From contig CAZCCV010000003.1 of NCBI GenBank assembly GCA_964497515.1, positions 71,251 to 135,250 on the forward strand: a stretch of DNA of 64,000 nt, read 5' to 3'. Below, piece by piece: positions 7,205 to 15,439 of this stretch (the stretch's first letter is position 1; every line of letters begins with the position of its first letter). Source of the DNA: CAZCCV01 sp964497515. GTDB taxonomy: Bacteria; Armatimonadota; UBA5829; DTLH01. The position numbers and the translations under genes were made by a program. Under the pieces are notes generated by a model that saw only the letters and a program-made list of their open reading frames with translations, was not told the DNA's origin and made no database searches.

Positions 7205-8194
7205 TTACTTCTGATAGAACTTGCTGGATTCTATCACTATTCTGGTCTTGCCATCTTCGGACTTCGGGAGCACTTGAACAATGCCGTCTATTGCATCACT
7301 TGGCCCTGCAACAACTACTCCATCATCCAGAACATATGTAGTCTTCCGCGACTGTCTCTCGGCCCACTCGCGATCGGGGACAAACTGCATTTCGGTGAGC
7401 CCTTTGTCGAGCATACGCCCTATATATTCATCGCGCATAAGAGAGTTAGGAATAACACGTTCCGACAGTTCATCAAGGTCGATGAAATCTGATTGAGTCT
7501 CTTCGCGAACGGCTTGCGATATTTCGCTCACCAGCTCGGCGCTCATATTCTCCGCGTTGGCGTCCAGGAACTTGGCAGTCTCTCCGATGACGATTTTGGT
7601 TAACTGCCGCGGAGTGGCAATTTCGTCACACTCCAGAAAATCCGCTGTCCAGAAACTATCGTCGGAACTGGCTCTAAACAGCAAATCATAACGAGCTTCT
7701 TCGTCGTAGAATCGTATTATCGCCCACGTCATCAACCCGTGTGCAGCATCTGGTAGCACGAGGATCTGCTGAAACTCTCTTTCGGTATCCGGGCGAAGAT
7801 ACACGCGCATAGGGTCGAGCTTCAACAAGGCCACATATCGGTTGTCGGTCTCTTCATCTCTGAAGGGCAGGATAGCCAGGTCTACAGTGACTCCGCTCTC
7901 TTTTGACACCACTTTCTGTAGATTCCACGCTATTTCCTGTGATACTTCCCTGAAACAGCCGGGCCCTTCCTCAATGATTTTGCCACACGCTGCCGCAACT
8001 GAGCTTTCCGACGAAGCGAACTTTCCCATCCGTAGCTGGCTCGACTTCAGGCAAGATCTAATGTGATCCTCAAAATATCTCCGCAAATCCTCGTCGAGCA
8101 CCAGTGGCTCGTCTGCGATGCTCGGAGTCTCGAAAGCACTGTCTGCGGTATGAACTATGGCCCATTCCAGGTCCACGTGTTGAATTGACTGCAT
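7205..8194 (-). CDS. Nucleoid-associated protein, NdpA/YejK-like (PF04245)
   Basis: 329 residues from ATG 8194, preceded by GAGGAG; an in-frame start at 8233 would add 13 residues without a ribosome site. The acidic N-terminal region with SIADEPLVLDEDLRRYFEDHI and the core phrase NRYVALLKLDPMRV resemble the 37-kDa nucleoid-associated family, whose E. coli member YejK binds the nucleoid; its exact biochemical role is unclear. The C-terminal third carries the charged segment EWAERQSRKTTYVLDDGVVV. It lies 89 bp downstream of a 75-residue unknown on the same strand, probably cotranscribed. Identification rests on remembered family pattern, so moderate confidence. Confidence 0.6.
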   Translation of the reverse strand: MQSIQHVDLEWAIVHTADSAFETPSIADEPLVLDEDLRRYFEDHIRSCLKSSQLRMGKFASSESSVAAACGKIIEEGPGCFREVSQEIAWNLQKVVSKESGVTVDLAILPFRDEETDNRYVALLKLDPMRVYLRPDTEREFQQILVLPDAAHGLMTWAIIRFYDEEARYDLLFRASSDDSFWTADFLECDEIATPRQLTKIVIGETAKFLDANAENMSAELVSEISQAVREETQSDFIDLDELSERVIPNSLMRDEYIGRMLDKGLTEMQFVPDREWAERQSRKTTYVLDDGVVVAGPSDAIDGIVQVLPKSEDGKTRIVIESSKFYQK

Positions 8195-8283
8195 ATTGTT
8201 TAATCTCCTCGTGAGAAAAGTAGTGGGGCACACGAATCCGATACCAGAAAAACCAGTCGGATTTGCAGGTGGCGTTCGGGATG

Positions 8284-8511
8284 CTAGATTTGCTTCTGGA
8301 ATCGCATGAACTCGGAGCTATCAACAATAACGAACGGTTCACCCTTCGTTTTGTCCTCACGCTCCAAATATACTTCACCTTCGCGAACGCCAAGGAAGAT
8401 AAGCAGCTCTCCAGTTGGCGATTTCACTTTGTCCATACGTGTGATTCCAAAGATCGAAGGGCCTGTTCCCGTCATATACTCTCGTCTTTGCACAGCTATA
8501 GGTTTTTGCAA
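8284..8511 (-). CDS. Small protein of unknown function
   Basis: 75 residues. The start is TTG at 8511, chosen because AAGGAGGT lies 6 nt upstream, one of the best ribosome sites in the window. The protein is soluble, with alternating charged and hydrophobic residues (ELLIFLGVREGEVYLERED, then EPFVIVDSSEFMRFQ), suggesting a small beta domain. No family recognised. Its neighbour downstream is a nucleoid-associated protein; the pair may share a transcript. Confidence 0.65.
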   Translation of the reverse strand: MQKPIAVQRREYMTGTGPSIFGITRMDKVKSPTGELLIFLGVREGEVYLEREDKTKGEPFVIVDSSEFMRFQKQI

Positions 8512-8701
8512 CTCTCTACCTCCTTGCAGGGTCTTTGCCTCAATCCCCGATTCTAGTTCTACCTTCGACTACCCTTTTACCTCCCCATTAACAGAAATCC
8601 GTTGCCAATTTGCTCTTTTGCGCAATCCGTTCACAGTGTATCAGCTACCGTTGTCTAATAATGAAGGTATCGTTCTCTAGCTGCAATACGTGCAAATTGT
8701 A

Positions 8702-8730
8702 TTGACCGTTTTGCGCTCAAGTGGTACAAT
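8702..8730 (+). promoter_or_regulatory. Promoter of the tRNA-Ser gene
   Basis: TTGACC (8702-8707), 17-bp spacer, TACAAT (8725-8730); start expected near 8737, 16 nt before the mature tRNA. Confidence 0.7.
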
Positions 8731-8752
8731 CGAGACTCCAGAGACAGTAGTT

Positions 8753-8842
8753 GGAGCGATGTCCGAGTTGGTCGAAGGAGCAGCACTGGAAATGCTGTAA
8801 CGGGCTTCCCGTTCGTGGGTTCGAATCCCACTCGCTCCGCCA
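8753..8842 (+). tRNA. tRNA-Ser, anticodon GGA
   Basis: 90 nt including an encoded 3' CCA. Acceptor arms GGAGCGA and TCGCTCC pair fully; the anticodon stem CAGCA/TGCTG encloses loop CTGGAAA with anticodon GGA (reads UCC, UCU). A long variable arm (ACGGGCTTCCCGT) and the T loop GGTTCGAATCC are present, as expected of a class II tRNA. Confidence 0.95.
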
Positions 8843-8844
8843 TA

Positions 8845-8898
8845 ACAACGCACTAAAGCCGCTAAATCGTGCAAGATAATTAAAGGCGGCTTGGTTGT
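8845..8898 (+). terminator. Possible tRNA terminator hairpin
   Basis: ACAAC (8845-8849)/GTTGT (8894-8898) and AAGCCGC (8856-8862)/GCGGCTT (8886-8892) pair around a 23-nt loop. No T run follows, so this is weak. Confidence 0.3.
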
Positions 8899-9018
8899 TG
8901 TACCCCTCAACACTATACGGCTCGGCAATTGGCCAAACCATAGATCGTCTTTTCATACCAGCGGTTGCTGTGGCACGTATGGTTTCCTCAACACGCACTG
9001 CGAAGAGGAGTAGCGTTT

Positions 9019-9711
9019 TTGTCTAGAGCGAAAGAAAACTGGTATTTCTATGGAGTGGTGATCGCATTCGCATTGGTGTTTGGTCGCCCTTCACCAATTG
9101 TAAGCAAACCTGTAGTTGATGTGTTTATCGACACTTTTGGTGTGTCTTTGGTGCTGATTGGGCTCTTGATTCGTGTTGTGGCGCGAGATTGGAAGGCGAA
9201 CTATGGAGACGATCAACTGGTTACTGGTGGTCCATACGCTATTGTTCGAAACCCGATGTATGTTGGCAGCCTGCATCTTGGCACCGGACTGCTCACGGTC
9301 TATGGAAGTCTGCCACTCGTAGTCTTCTATGTGACTGCTTTTCTTTTTGTTCATCAATTGATAGTGCAACGGGAAGAGAGACACCTCCGACTGGTCTACG
9401 CTGAAGAATACAACCGTTATGTCGAGACAACTCCGGCGTGGGTTCCGTCGGTCGTAGGATTTGTGCGCTTGCTGGTTTGCTCTCCTGGTTGGATCCGTTC
9501 AATTCCACACGCCTTGATCAGGGAGAAAAGTGCGATTGGCTGCAGTCTGTGCGCGGCCTGCCTGCTGGAAGCCGCTGGTGACAGCATATCTATGGGGCTG
9601 AGCATAACTCATCCAGAGACTGTTATTTCGCTGATTGCCGCAGTATCCATCGGAAGTATCTGGATTGTAAGCGTCAGAGTTCTGAGGAAGTATGCCTCCC
9701 CTGCAAGGTGA
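9019..9711 (+). CDS. ICMT-like membrane methyltransferase family protein
   Basis: 230 residues from TTG 9019, chosen because GAGGAG lies 8 nt upstream; an in-frame ATG at 8965 has no site. Four or more hydrophobic segments. The core GPYAIVRNPMYVGSLHLG (about 72-89) is the S-adenosylmethionine-binding signature of the isoprenylcysteine carboxyl methyltransferase / phospholipid methyltransferase fold (GPY-x-x-x-R-(H/N)-P-x-Y), followed by EERHLRLVYAEEYNRYVETTP, also typical. Bacterial members methylate lipid or small-molecule substrates that are mostly unknown. The C-terminal 70 residues with two more hydrophobic stretches are not part of the usual family and I do not recognise them. Stands alone downstream of tRNA-Ser. 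Confidence 0.75.
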   Translation: MSRAKENWYFYGVVIAFALVFGRPSPIVSKPVVDVFIDTFGVSLVLIGLLIRVVARDWKANYGDDQLVTGGPYAIVRNPMYVGSLHLGTGLLTVYGSLPLVVFYVTAFLFVHQLIVQREERHLRLVYAEEYNRYVETTPAWVPSVVGFVRLLVCSPGWIRSIPHALIREKSAIGCSLCAACLLEAAGDSISMGLSITHPETVISLIAAVSIGSIWIVSVRVLRKYASPAR

Positions 9712-9905
9712 TACTCCAAGCAGTATTGTTATATCCGCTGGAATTGGAGTGGAGTGACTATGGGTTCATTATCAGCTTGGTTCTATTATGCTGTTTTTCC
9801 ACTTTCTTTGCCACTCTGTTCCTGGGAGAGCGTCCGATCGCTCGCGAATGGCTCGGAATAGCGTTGGTTACAAGTGGCGTGTTGATCTTTGCTTTGCGGA
9901 GATAG
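9708..9905 (+). pseudogene. Remnant of an EamA/DMT-type transporter
   Basis: 65 codons from GTG 9708 overlapping the preceding stop. The end (FFATLFLGERPIAREWLGIALVTSGVLIFALRR) closely resembles the last two helices of EamA drug/metabolite transporters (GE-x-P-x-x-x-x-x-x-G-x-x-L-I-x-x-G). Full-length members have 10 helices and about 290 residues, four-helix relatives about 110; only two remain here and the upstream DNA encodes the methyltransferase. Most likely a decayed fragment. A short functional membrane peptide cannot be excluded. Confidence 0.5.
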
Positions 9906-9954
9906 ACATCCGCTTAGTGTTACAAAGCTCACCGATTAATCAGTAAAGATACGA

Positions 9955-9989
9955 AGAAGCCGCCTCGAATTGTGAACGAGGCGGCTTCT
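9955..9989. terminator. Perfect 13-bp hairpin between convergent genes
   Basis: AGAAGCCGCCTCG (9955-9967) and CGAGGCGGCTTCT (9977-9989) with a 9-nt loop. It probably serves both the plus-strand genes and the minus-strand DUF4091 gene, although T runs are poor on both sides. Confidence 0.65.
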
Positions 9990-10017
9990 CGCCTGTATTA
10001 TTGTTGGCCGATTTCTT

Positions 10018-11391
10018 CTACTTGGTGTAAGGCTGCAGCTTGATTATATGCTGCGCCAACTGCCATCTGATCGCCTGGAGCTCATTGTTCTTTAGTTCCG
10101 CGAGTGGTTTGCTCAGAACTGCATTGAGATAAGACTCTGCTGCACTAACAGCTTCTGGACCCTTCTTCAAGTCTTTAGCCTCACGCAATAGCTGCATCAT
10201 GGTTGTAATGTATCGGGTATCATCTACACCTTCGCGTAATGCTTCCCAACGGATGGTCCCGATAATCGAATCGGATTCTTCGGGAAGAGTAGGGAAGACT
10301 CCGAATAGTCCGCTCTTCCACAGAAGGTATCCAGAGTTCAGCCGGTTTATTCTTGCATTTCCTGTAATATCCCAGTAGTACCATTCGCGTCTGCCGATTT
10401 CTGGTTTGTCGCCGTTAAAGAGCCCCTGAATGTAGGGCATTTCAATGTTGCAGAAAACATTGGCAGCTGAAGGCGCAAGATTCTCGTAGGCAGGCATATT
10501 GTCGACAATCACCAGCGATGTCAGCTTGGCTTTCCGCATCGCTTTCATAGTCTCTGTGGCACTTTCTATATCTTCTTCACTCTCCGGCTTAATAGCTGCG
10601 CAGCATACCAGACCCGTTGCACCTGCCAAGCGTTCTTCTGCTTTTATATCTTTTACGTTCTCTTCGTTTATCTCGGGAAAGGTGTAAGGCACAATCGAGC
10701 CAAAGCCGTTTATCTTGATAGATCTCAAAGCCTCGCTCAGTCTATCCACTGGAACGCTGGTCGAAATCAGCTTGAAACCATTGTCTTTGATTGCATTTAG
10801 TCTATCTTCAGGCGTTGTTTCGCACTCTGCCAGGTCAGGCAGAATCATTCCGTACTGTTTCGATGACGATACAAGCCTTATTGGAAGCACCTTAACTTCG
10901 AGTGGGATCCTGCCGACGACTTTGCCGTCCGCTATGGCAACAACAGCACCCGTATAAGTTCCTGCAGCGGTGCCGTTTGGTGCATACATTGAAATCCAGT
11001 AACGTTTTACTGTATCTGATTGAAGATCAATAGGAGAGACAGGCAGAATCTTATCGCCATCGACCACCGACAGCGCAAACATACTCACAGGGAGCTTACT
11101 CTTGCCGCTGGTGAGGTCCCCTTCTAGTTTAACAGTCACTTCGTTCATGCCCTTAGGAGCCTTCATCAGAAATGAACCTGGTTCTGTCTCATTTGGGCAG
11201 ACGAATATTGAAATTTTGGGTGTGATTTCGCTTCCATCAAATGTAGTCACGCCCTGCAGTACTACTGGATACGATGGGGCAACAGCTTTTACAGCCGGCT
11301 TAGGAGCCGCCTTGACCACTGGTTTTGCTGCCCACCCACTGCAGGCAACTGCCGCTGTTAACGCAAGGGACAATAGTAGATGCTTCTTCAA
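10018..11391 (-). CDS. Exported DUF4091 / GH123-like protein
   Basis: 457 residues from TTG 11391, with AAGGAGG 7 nt upstream. Signal peptide 1-22 (ending SGWAA), an Ala/Lys/Pro linker, a beta-rich N-terminal domain with AGTYTGAVV (about 140-150) and a C-terminal DUF4091 signature IRWEALREGVDDTRYITTMM (about 388-407) seen in glycoside hydrolase 123-like proteins. The central region between about 180 and 340 looks shorter and less conserved than in active GH123 enzymes, and I could not place the catalytic Asp-Glu pair. It may be a degenerate glycan-binding or hydrolase-like envelope protein. It lies 67 bp downstream of htrA on the same strand. Confidence 0.6.
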   Translation of the reverse strand: MKKHLLLSLALTAAVACSGWAAKPVVKAAPKPAVKAVAPSYPVVLQGVTTFDGSEITPKISIFVCPNETEPGSFLMKAPKGMNEVTVKLEGDLTSGKSKLPVSMFALSVVDGDKILPVSPIDLQSDTVKRYWISMYAPNGTAAGTYTGAVVAIADGKVVGRIPLEVKVLPIRLVSSSKQYGMILPDLAECETTPEDRLNAIKDNGFKLISTSVPVDRLSEALRSIKINGFGSIVPYTFPEINEENVKDIKAEERLAGATGLVCCAAIKPESEEDIESATETMKAMRKAKLTSLVIVDNMPAYENLAPSAANVFCNIEMPYIQGLFNGDKPEIGRREWYYWDITGNARINRLNSGYLLWKSGLFGVFPTLPEESDSIIGTIRWEALREGVDDTRYITTMMQLLREAKDLKKGPEAVSAAESYLNAVLSKPLAELKNNELQAIRWQLAQHIIKLQPYTK

Positions 11392-11458
11392 CTCACTTCC
11401 TCCTTGAGTTCATCCATGAAAACGATGCTGACACTAGTCAGCTCTTTCTTTCCGATTT

Positions 11459-12658
11459 CTATCTGGTTCGAGGCTGTCTTCTAATGCTTTCCTGTGGTGG
11501 CTCCTCGAATCTGAGGGTTACCGTCCGTTTCGCCTTGTCTCTCCAGATAGTGAGCTTTGCAGTCTGGCCAATCCTGGCCTTTATCAGAAAACGCTGCATA
11601 TCGGATACCGACCGTATTGGCATCCCGTCAGCCTCGAGAATCACATCTCCAGGCACAATTCCGGCTCTATTGGCGGGGCTGCCGTTCATCACTTCCGCCA
11701 CAAGTGCGCCTTCGGGCTTCTGCAGGCCGAGTTGCCTTGCTCCACGAGCGGAAAGGTCGTAATAGTACATTCCTGTCCACGGTCGACGAACCTTACCGTA
11801 CTTCTCTAACTCTTCAACCACGCCTTTAATGGTGCTAACAGATATTGCAAAGCCGAGCCCCTGACCGTACGGGATGATTGCTGTGTTCAGACCGATGATG
11901 TTACCTTCGATGTTGCACAATGGGCCTCCAGAGTTGCCAGGGTTGATTGCGGCATCTGTCTGAATGAGGTTCTCCATTGGTGTGCTGTTCTGTGTGGCTA
12001 ATGCACGGCCCGTGGCACTCACTACACCCACGGTAACTGAATTGTGGAATCCAAAGGGGTTGCCTATCGCTATCGCTGTTTCCCCAATCATCAGTTGATC
12101 GTCATTTGCGAGTTCAGCCTGTGGCAGATTGGTGCCATCTATCTTCAACAGAGCCAGGTCGCTGATTTCGTCGGCTCCAACCAGAGTGCCTTCATAGGTC
12201 TGCTTGTTCGGCAGACTGATCTTGATCTGTCCTTTTCCGTCTTTGACTTCGTGAACGACGTGCTCGTTTGTCAGGATGAAACCTCGTTTACCATCGATTA
12301 TAACTCCAGACCCCTGGCCTTTTCGTGGCATTGGCTGGCTGAACATAGGGTCATCGCCGAAAAAATCCCTGAAAATACTCGGTAGTGTCGAACGCCTTTC
12401 AACGAAGAGTGTATCAATGTTTACAACTGCCGGACCAACTTTGGCGACTGCGTTTACTACAGGATTCCTTTTGGTATCGCCGACGGGAGGCAGTGTTATC
12501 GTCCCCATCGAAGTGATGGAGGCAGCGCTTTCGTACGAAGCTAACTGCGGCACAGCTTGCCTATTGCTTGAATAGCTGGTGCGCACATCAGTTACTACGG
12601 CCAACGTCGATAGTAACGCCAAAACACCGATAACTGTCACAACAGCCTTTTCGTGCAC
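11459..12658 (-). CDS. HtrA/DegP-family serine protease, one PDZ domain
   Basis: 399 residues from GTG 12658, chosen for GGAGGT 7 nt upstream; the longer frame to 12679 has no site. N-terminal membrane anchor or signal (about 5-23), a trypsin-like domain with complete triad H133 (TNEHVV), D167 (ISDLALLKI) and S243 (GNSGGPL), and one PDZ domain (about 295-385) with SPANRAGIVPGDVI. It degrades or refolds damaged proteins outside the cytoplasmic membrane. The insertion SIFRDFFGDDPMF before the His is typical of DegP-like LA loops. Divergent from a 72-residue unknown; an inverted repeat at 12710-12757 lies in the leader. No convincing promoter hexamers were found. Confidence 0.9.
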   Translation of the reverse strand: MHEKAVVTVIGVLALLSTLAVVTDVRTSYSSNRQAVPQLASYESAASITSMGTITLPPVGDTKRNPVVNAVAKVGPAVVNIDTLFVERRSTLPSIFRDFFGDDPMFSQPMPRKGQGSGVIIDGKRGFILTNEHVVHEVKDGKGQIKISLPNKQTYEGTLVGADEISDLALLKIDGTNLPQAELANDDQLMIGETAIAIGNPFGFHNSVTVGVVSATGRALATQNSTPMENLIQTDAAINPGNSGGPLCNIEGNIIGLNTAIIPYGQGLGFAISVSTIKGVVEELEKYGKVRRPWTGMYYYDLSARGARQLGLQKPEGALVAEVMNGSPANRAGIVPGDVILEADGMPIRSVSDMQRFLIKARIGQTAKLTIWRDKAKRTVTLRFEEPPQESIRRQPRTR

Positions 12659-12709
12659 TTTTCTTACCTCCGCGCCCAAAGCACTGCTGGGTATGATATT
12701 TGAGGGTCA

Positions 12710-12757
12710 GTGTCCGCGGGGACTAACTGGACTCAATCATAAGACGTGTGCGGACAC
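12710..12757. repeat. Spaced inverted repeat upstream of htrA
   Basis: GTGTCCGC (12710-12717) and GCGGACAC (12750-12757), 32 bp apart. Could be two half-sites of a regulator or a stem in the htrA leader. Confidence 0.3.
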
Positions 12758-12864
12758 ACATGTATTACAGTCGAATCAATGGGTTCCCTATAGCCAGCTA
12801 AATCGACATTTGCAGATATACATCGTAGTATAATGAGGAGCAAACCTGCACTTGGAGGTGAAAT

Positions 12865-13083
12865 ATGCTTTTTCCGAAAGACAAACTGCAAATAGTTGCG
12901 AGTTGCCAGGGGAAGACCAGCGAAGAAGGCTGGCTGGTTGTCGACATTATGCGGGTCGATATGGAAGGTGTCAGCAAGCTCTACATCGATCTATCTGACG
13001 TCGCGATGCTTCGGAAACAGAAAGATGAACAGGCAGAACTGGTGAGGCGTGCAAAAGACTTATTGAGTTTCGGCGAAGAGTAG
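12865..13083 (+). CDS. Small protein of unknown function
   Basis: 72 residues from ATG 12865 with TTGGAGGTG upstream. A perfect -10 (TATAAT, 12829-12834) lies 30 nt before the start, without a good -35. The chain is acidic and soluble: a beta-like N-terminal half (LQIVASCQGKTSEEGWLVVDIMRVDMEG) and a predicted C-terminal helix (KDEQAELVRRAKDLLSFGEE). Divergent from htrA, and convergent with the LysR gene 16 bp away. No family recognised. Confidence 0.6.
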   Translation: MLFPKDKLQIVASCQGKTSEEGWLVVDIMRVDMEGVSKLYIDLSDVAMLRKQKDEQAELVRRAKDLLSFGEE

Positions 13084-13099
13084 CACTGCCTAAGCTTCT

Positions 13100-13990
13100 T
13101 CATATTGTCTTTATGGTGCGTATTGCTTCCAAAAATCGTTCGATGGCAGGCGTCAGGTATTTGTCCTTTCTGTGGATTAGCGACAGTCTGCGTGACAGAT
13201 GCGGGAGGTCAACTATCTCCACGACTGCAAGCTGCGCCTGCTGTGCCTGAGATCGCACCGACACTCCTGGGACCAGTGAGGCTCCCACGCCAATCTCAAC
13301 CAGAGCTTTTATGGCTTCAACGTTATCGAGTTCCATCTGTACCTGAGGGGTTACTCCACCACTGGCAAAAATCGCATCGAGGTGTGCTCGAAAACCAGTG
13401 CCTCGCACAAAGAGTATTAGCGGTTCGTGAGCAAACTCAGTAAGCGCAACCTGCTTTCGCCCGGCAAGTCTATGGTCGCTACTCACAATAGCCACTACAT
13501 CGTCGTCCAGCAGGGGTTCAACTATAAGATCCTCCTCTCCAACAGGGCTGGTCACCAGTCCCAAGTCTACTTCTCCAGTTCGCACCATCTCTGCGACCTG
13601 TTTGCTCGTGCCGCTCTGGATTATTACTTCAATCTTCCTGTGTTGCGTTCTAAGTGACTGAAGAATTGGAGGGAGAGTAAATATTGTTGTAGTAGCACCA
13701 GCACCGACAACTACTCGCCCTTGTTCACCTAGCGCAGCTTCAGAAATCGCGTATTTTGCTTCTTCAGCCAACCTTAGAATCCTCAATGCATATCGGTGAA
13801 GCATCTCTCCGGGCTGTGTCAGCCTGATAGTTCTGCCCCCACGTTCCAGTAGGGATATTCCCAACTCCTTTTCGAGTTCCTTTATATGCATCGATACAGC
13901 AGGCTGCGTTATGTACAAATCATCCGCTGCTCTACTGAAGCTGCCAAGCCGCACAATCGTGCAAAAAGTCTCGAGCTGTCTAATCTCCAT
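13100..13990 (-). CDS. LysR-family transcriptional regulator
   Basis: 296 residues. Winged helix-turn-helix at the N-terminus (FCTIVRLGSFSRAADDLYITQPAVSMHIKELE, about 9-41) and a two-lobed effector-binding domain (about 90-290). The DNA-binding half resembles the CysL/CbbR branch (QPAVSMHIKELE). The ATG at 13990 has no ribosome site, but a perfect TATAAT ends 6 nt before it, so the message is probably leaderless. A CTTAT-N7-ATAAG palindrome sits at the -35 region between this gene and divergent purA, the usual place for autoregulation. Effector unknown; control of purA is possible but unproven. Confidence 0.9.
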   Translation of the reverse strand: MEIRQLETFCTIVRLGSFSRAADDLYITQPAVSMHIKELEKELGISLLERGGRTIRLTQPGEMLHRYALRILRLAEEAKYAISEAALGEQGRVVVGAGATTTIFTLPPILQSLRTQHRKIEVIIQSGTSKQVAEMVRTGEVDLGLVTSPVGEEDLIVEPLLDDDVVAIVSSDHRLAGRKQVALTEFAHEPLILFVRGTGFRAHLDAIFASGGVTPQVQMELDNVEAIKALVEIGVGASLVPGVSVRSQAQQAQLAVVEIVDLPHLSRRLSLIHRKDKYLTPAIERFLEAIRTIKTI

Positions 13991-13996
13991 AGATCA

Positions 13997-14026
13997 ATTA
14001 TAACGTACACTTATGGATCGCATAAG
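13997..14026 (-). promoter_or_regulatory. lysR -10 element and LysR-type operator
   Basis: TATAAT at 14002-13997 (minus), 6 nt before the lysR ATG. CTTAT (14010-14014), 7 bp, ATAAG (14022-14026) is a perfect palindrome of the TTA-N7-TAA type used by CbbR/CysL-like regulators. The -35 (TTATGC) is poor. Confidence 0.6.
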
Positions 14027-14084
14027 AAATATTCACTGGACTAATCGAATTGACCTCACTATATTGTATTGGAGGTGGTTTGCT

Positions 14085-15353
14085 ATGCCGGCTACGGCCG
14101 TAATTGGAACACAATGGGGAGATGAGGGCAAAGGGAGGATTGTAGACCTCCTTGCAGAAGATGCTGCTGCGGTAGTCAGATGCCAGGGTGGCGCAAATGC
14201 AGGGCATACGGTCATCAACCACTTTGGCAAGTTCGCTCTCCATCTTATACCTTCAGGGATATTCAGTGATGCCACGTGCGTGATAGGCACTGGAGTGGCT
14301 TTCGACCCGCTTGCACTGTTGGAAGAGATTTCGGTGCTCGAAGCTGCCGGAGTGAAAACCGACAAGCTGGTGGTCTCTGACCGTGCTCACGTTGTAATGC
14401 CCTACCACATACTGGCAGACAGGCTGGAAGAGGAGCGATTGGGCAAGCGGCAGATAGGTACCACGCTGAAAGGAATCGGTCCGTCTTACAGTGACAAGGT
14501 GGGACGAATCGGCATCCAGGCAGGGGATCTTCTGAACCCAGACGTGCTTGCAGACAAGGTTCGCGCTGCTCTCGAGTGGAGAAATGCGATAATTGAAGGT
14601 GTCTACAAGCATAAGCCTGTTCAGGTCGATGAGATAATCGATTGGGCGCGCGAAAAAGGGGCACGGTTACGCGGAATCATCCGGCCGACGAGTCCTATTC
14701 TACACAGTGTGCTCAAAAAGAATCAGAGAATCCTCCTCGAGGGTCAACTTGGCACAATGCGCGACATCGACTGGGGTGCATATCCATACATCACCACGTC
14801 TTCGACTGTCACCGCCGGGTTGTGCGCCGGTTCTGGAGTTCCTCCCACTGCGATCGATCGTGTGATAGGAATAACCAAGGCTTACACGACGGCAGTTGGT
14901 TCTGGTCCTTTCCCGACCGAACTCGACGACGCTACAGGCGAGTGGCTGCGTAACCATGGTGGGGAGTTTGGATCGACAACTGGTCGTCCGAGACGCTGTG
15001 GATGGTTCGATGCAGTCGCTGTTCGATATGTTGTTGAACTAAACGGCGTAACAGAGATCACACTCACCAAAGTCGACGTGCTCGACGGTTTAGATAAACT
15101 TAAGGTAGCAGTTGCGTATCGCATCGGTGGCGAAGTCACTACCGAGATTCCAACGACTGTGCCGATGGAGCAGGCAGAGCCAATCTACGAGGAGTTTGAA
15201 GGTTGGACAGGATCGGCAGACGTGACATCCTTTGACGAGCTTCCCATAACTGCTCAGAAATACATCAGCAGACTTCAGGAGCTTATAGGAGTGCGCATCC
15301 GGCTGGTATCTATCGGCCCAGAGCGGCATCAGATATTTGAGTGGGCTGATTAG
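14085..15353 (+). CDS. purA: Adenylosuccinate synthetase
   Basis: 422 residues, the normal length. Joins IMP and aspartate with GTP hydrolysis, the first committed step to AMP. Visible motifs: GTQWGDEGKGRIVD (P-loop and catalytic Asp, residues about 8-21), QGGANAGHTV (catalytic His), GTTLKGIGPSY, VGSGPFPTE and TTGRPRRCGW. The ATG at 14085 follows GGAGGT by 8 nt; an in-frame upstream ATG at 14013 lies inside the LysR operator and has no site. Monocistronic, ended by the terminator at 15384-15416, divergent from lysR. Confidence 0.97.
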   Translation: MPATAVIGTQWGDEGKGRIVDLLAEDAAAVVRCQGGANAGHTVINHFGKFALHLIPSGIFSDATCVIGTGVAFDPLALLEEISVLEAAGVKTDKLVVSDRAHVVMPYHILADRLEEERLGKRQIGTTLKGIGPSYSDKVGRIGIQAGDLLNPDVLADKVRAALEWRNAIIEGVYKHKPVQVDEIIDWAREKGARLRGIIRPTSPILHSVLKKNQRILLEGQLGTMRDIDWGAYPYITTSSTVTAGLCAGSGVPPTAIDRVIGITKAYTTAVGSGPFPTELDDATGEWLRNHGGEFGSTTGRPRRCGWFDAVAVRYVVELNGVTEITLTKVDVLDGLDKLKVAVAYRIGGEVTTEIPTTVPMEQAEPIYEEFEGWTGSADVTSFDELPITAQKYISRLQELIGVRIRLVSIGPERHQIFEWAD

Positions 15354-15383
15354 CAGTAGCGCTACTGCACGAAAGAGAAATAG

Positions 15384-15416
15384 AAAGGGTGGTCACCCTC
15401 GGTGCCCACCCTTTTT
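15384..15416 (+). terminator. purA terminator
   Basis: AAAGGGTGG (15384-15392) pairs with CCACCCTTT, followed by TTTTT. It may also serve the convergent hcp gene, since the A tract on the other side gives a T run on the minus strand. Confidence 0.85.
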
Positions 15417-15439
15417 GTACGCCTTACTCTATCCTGCGA

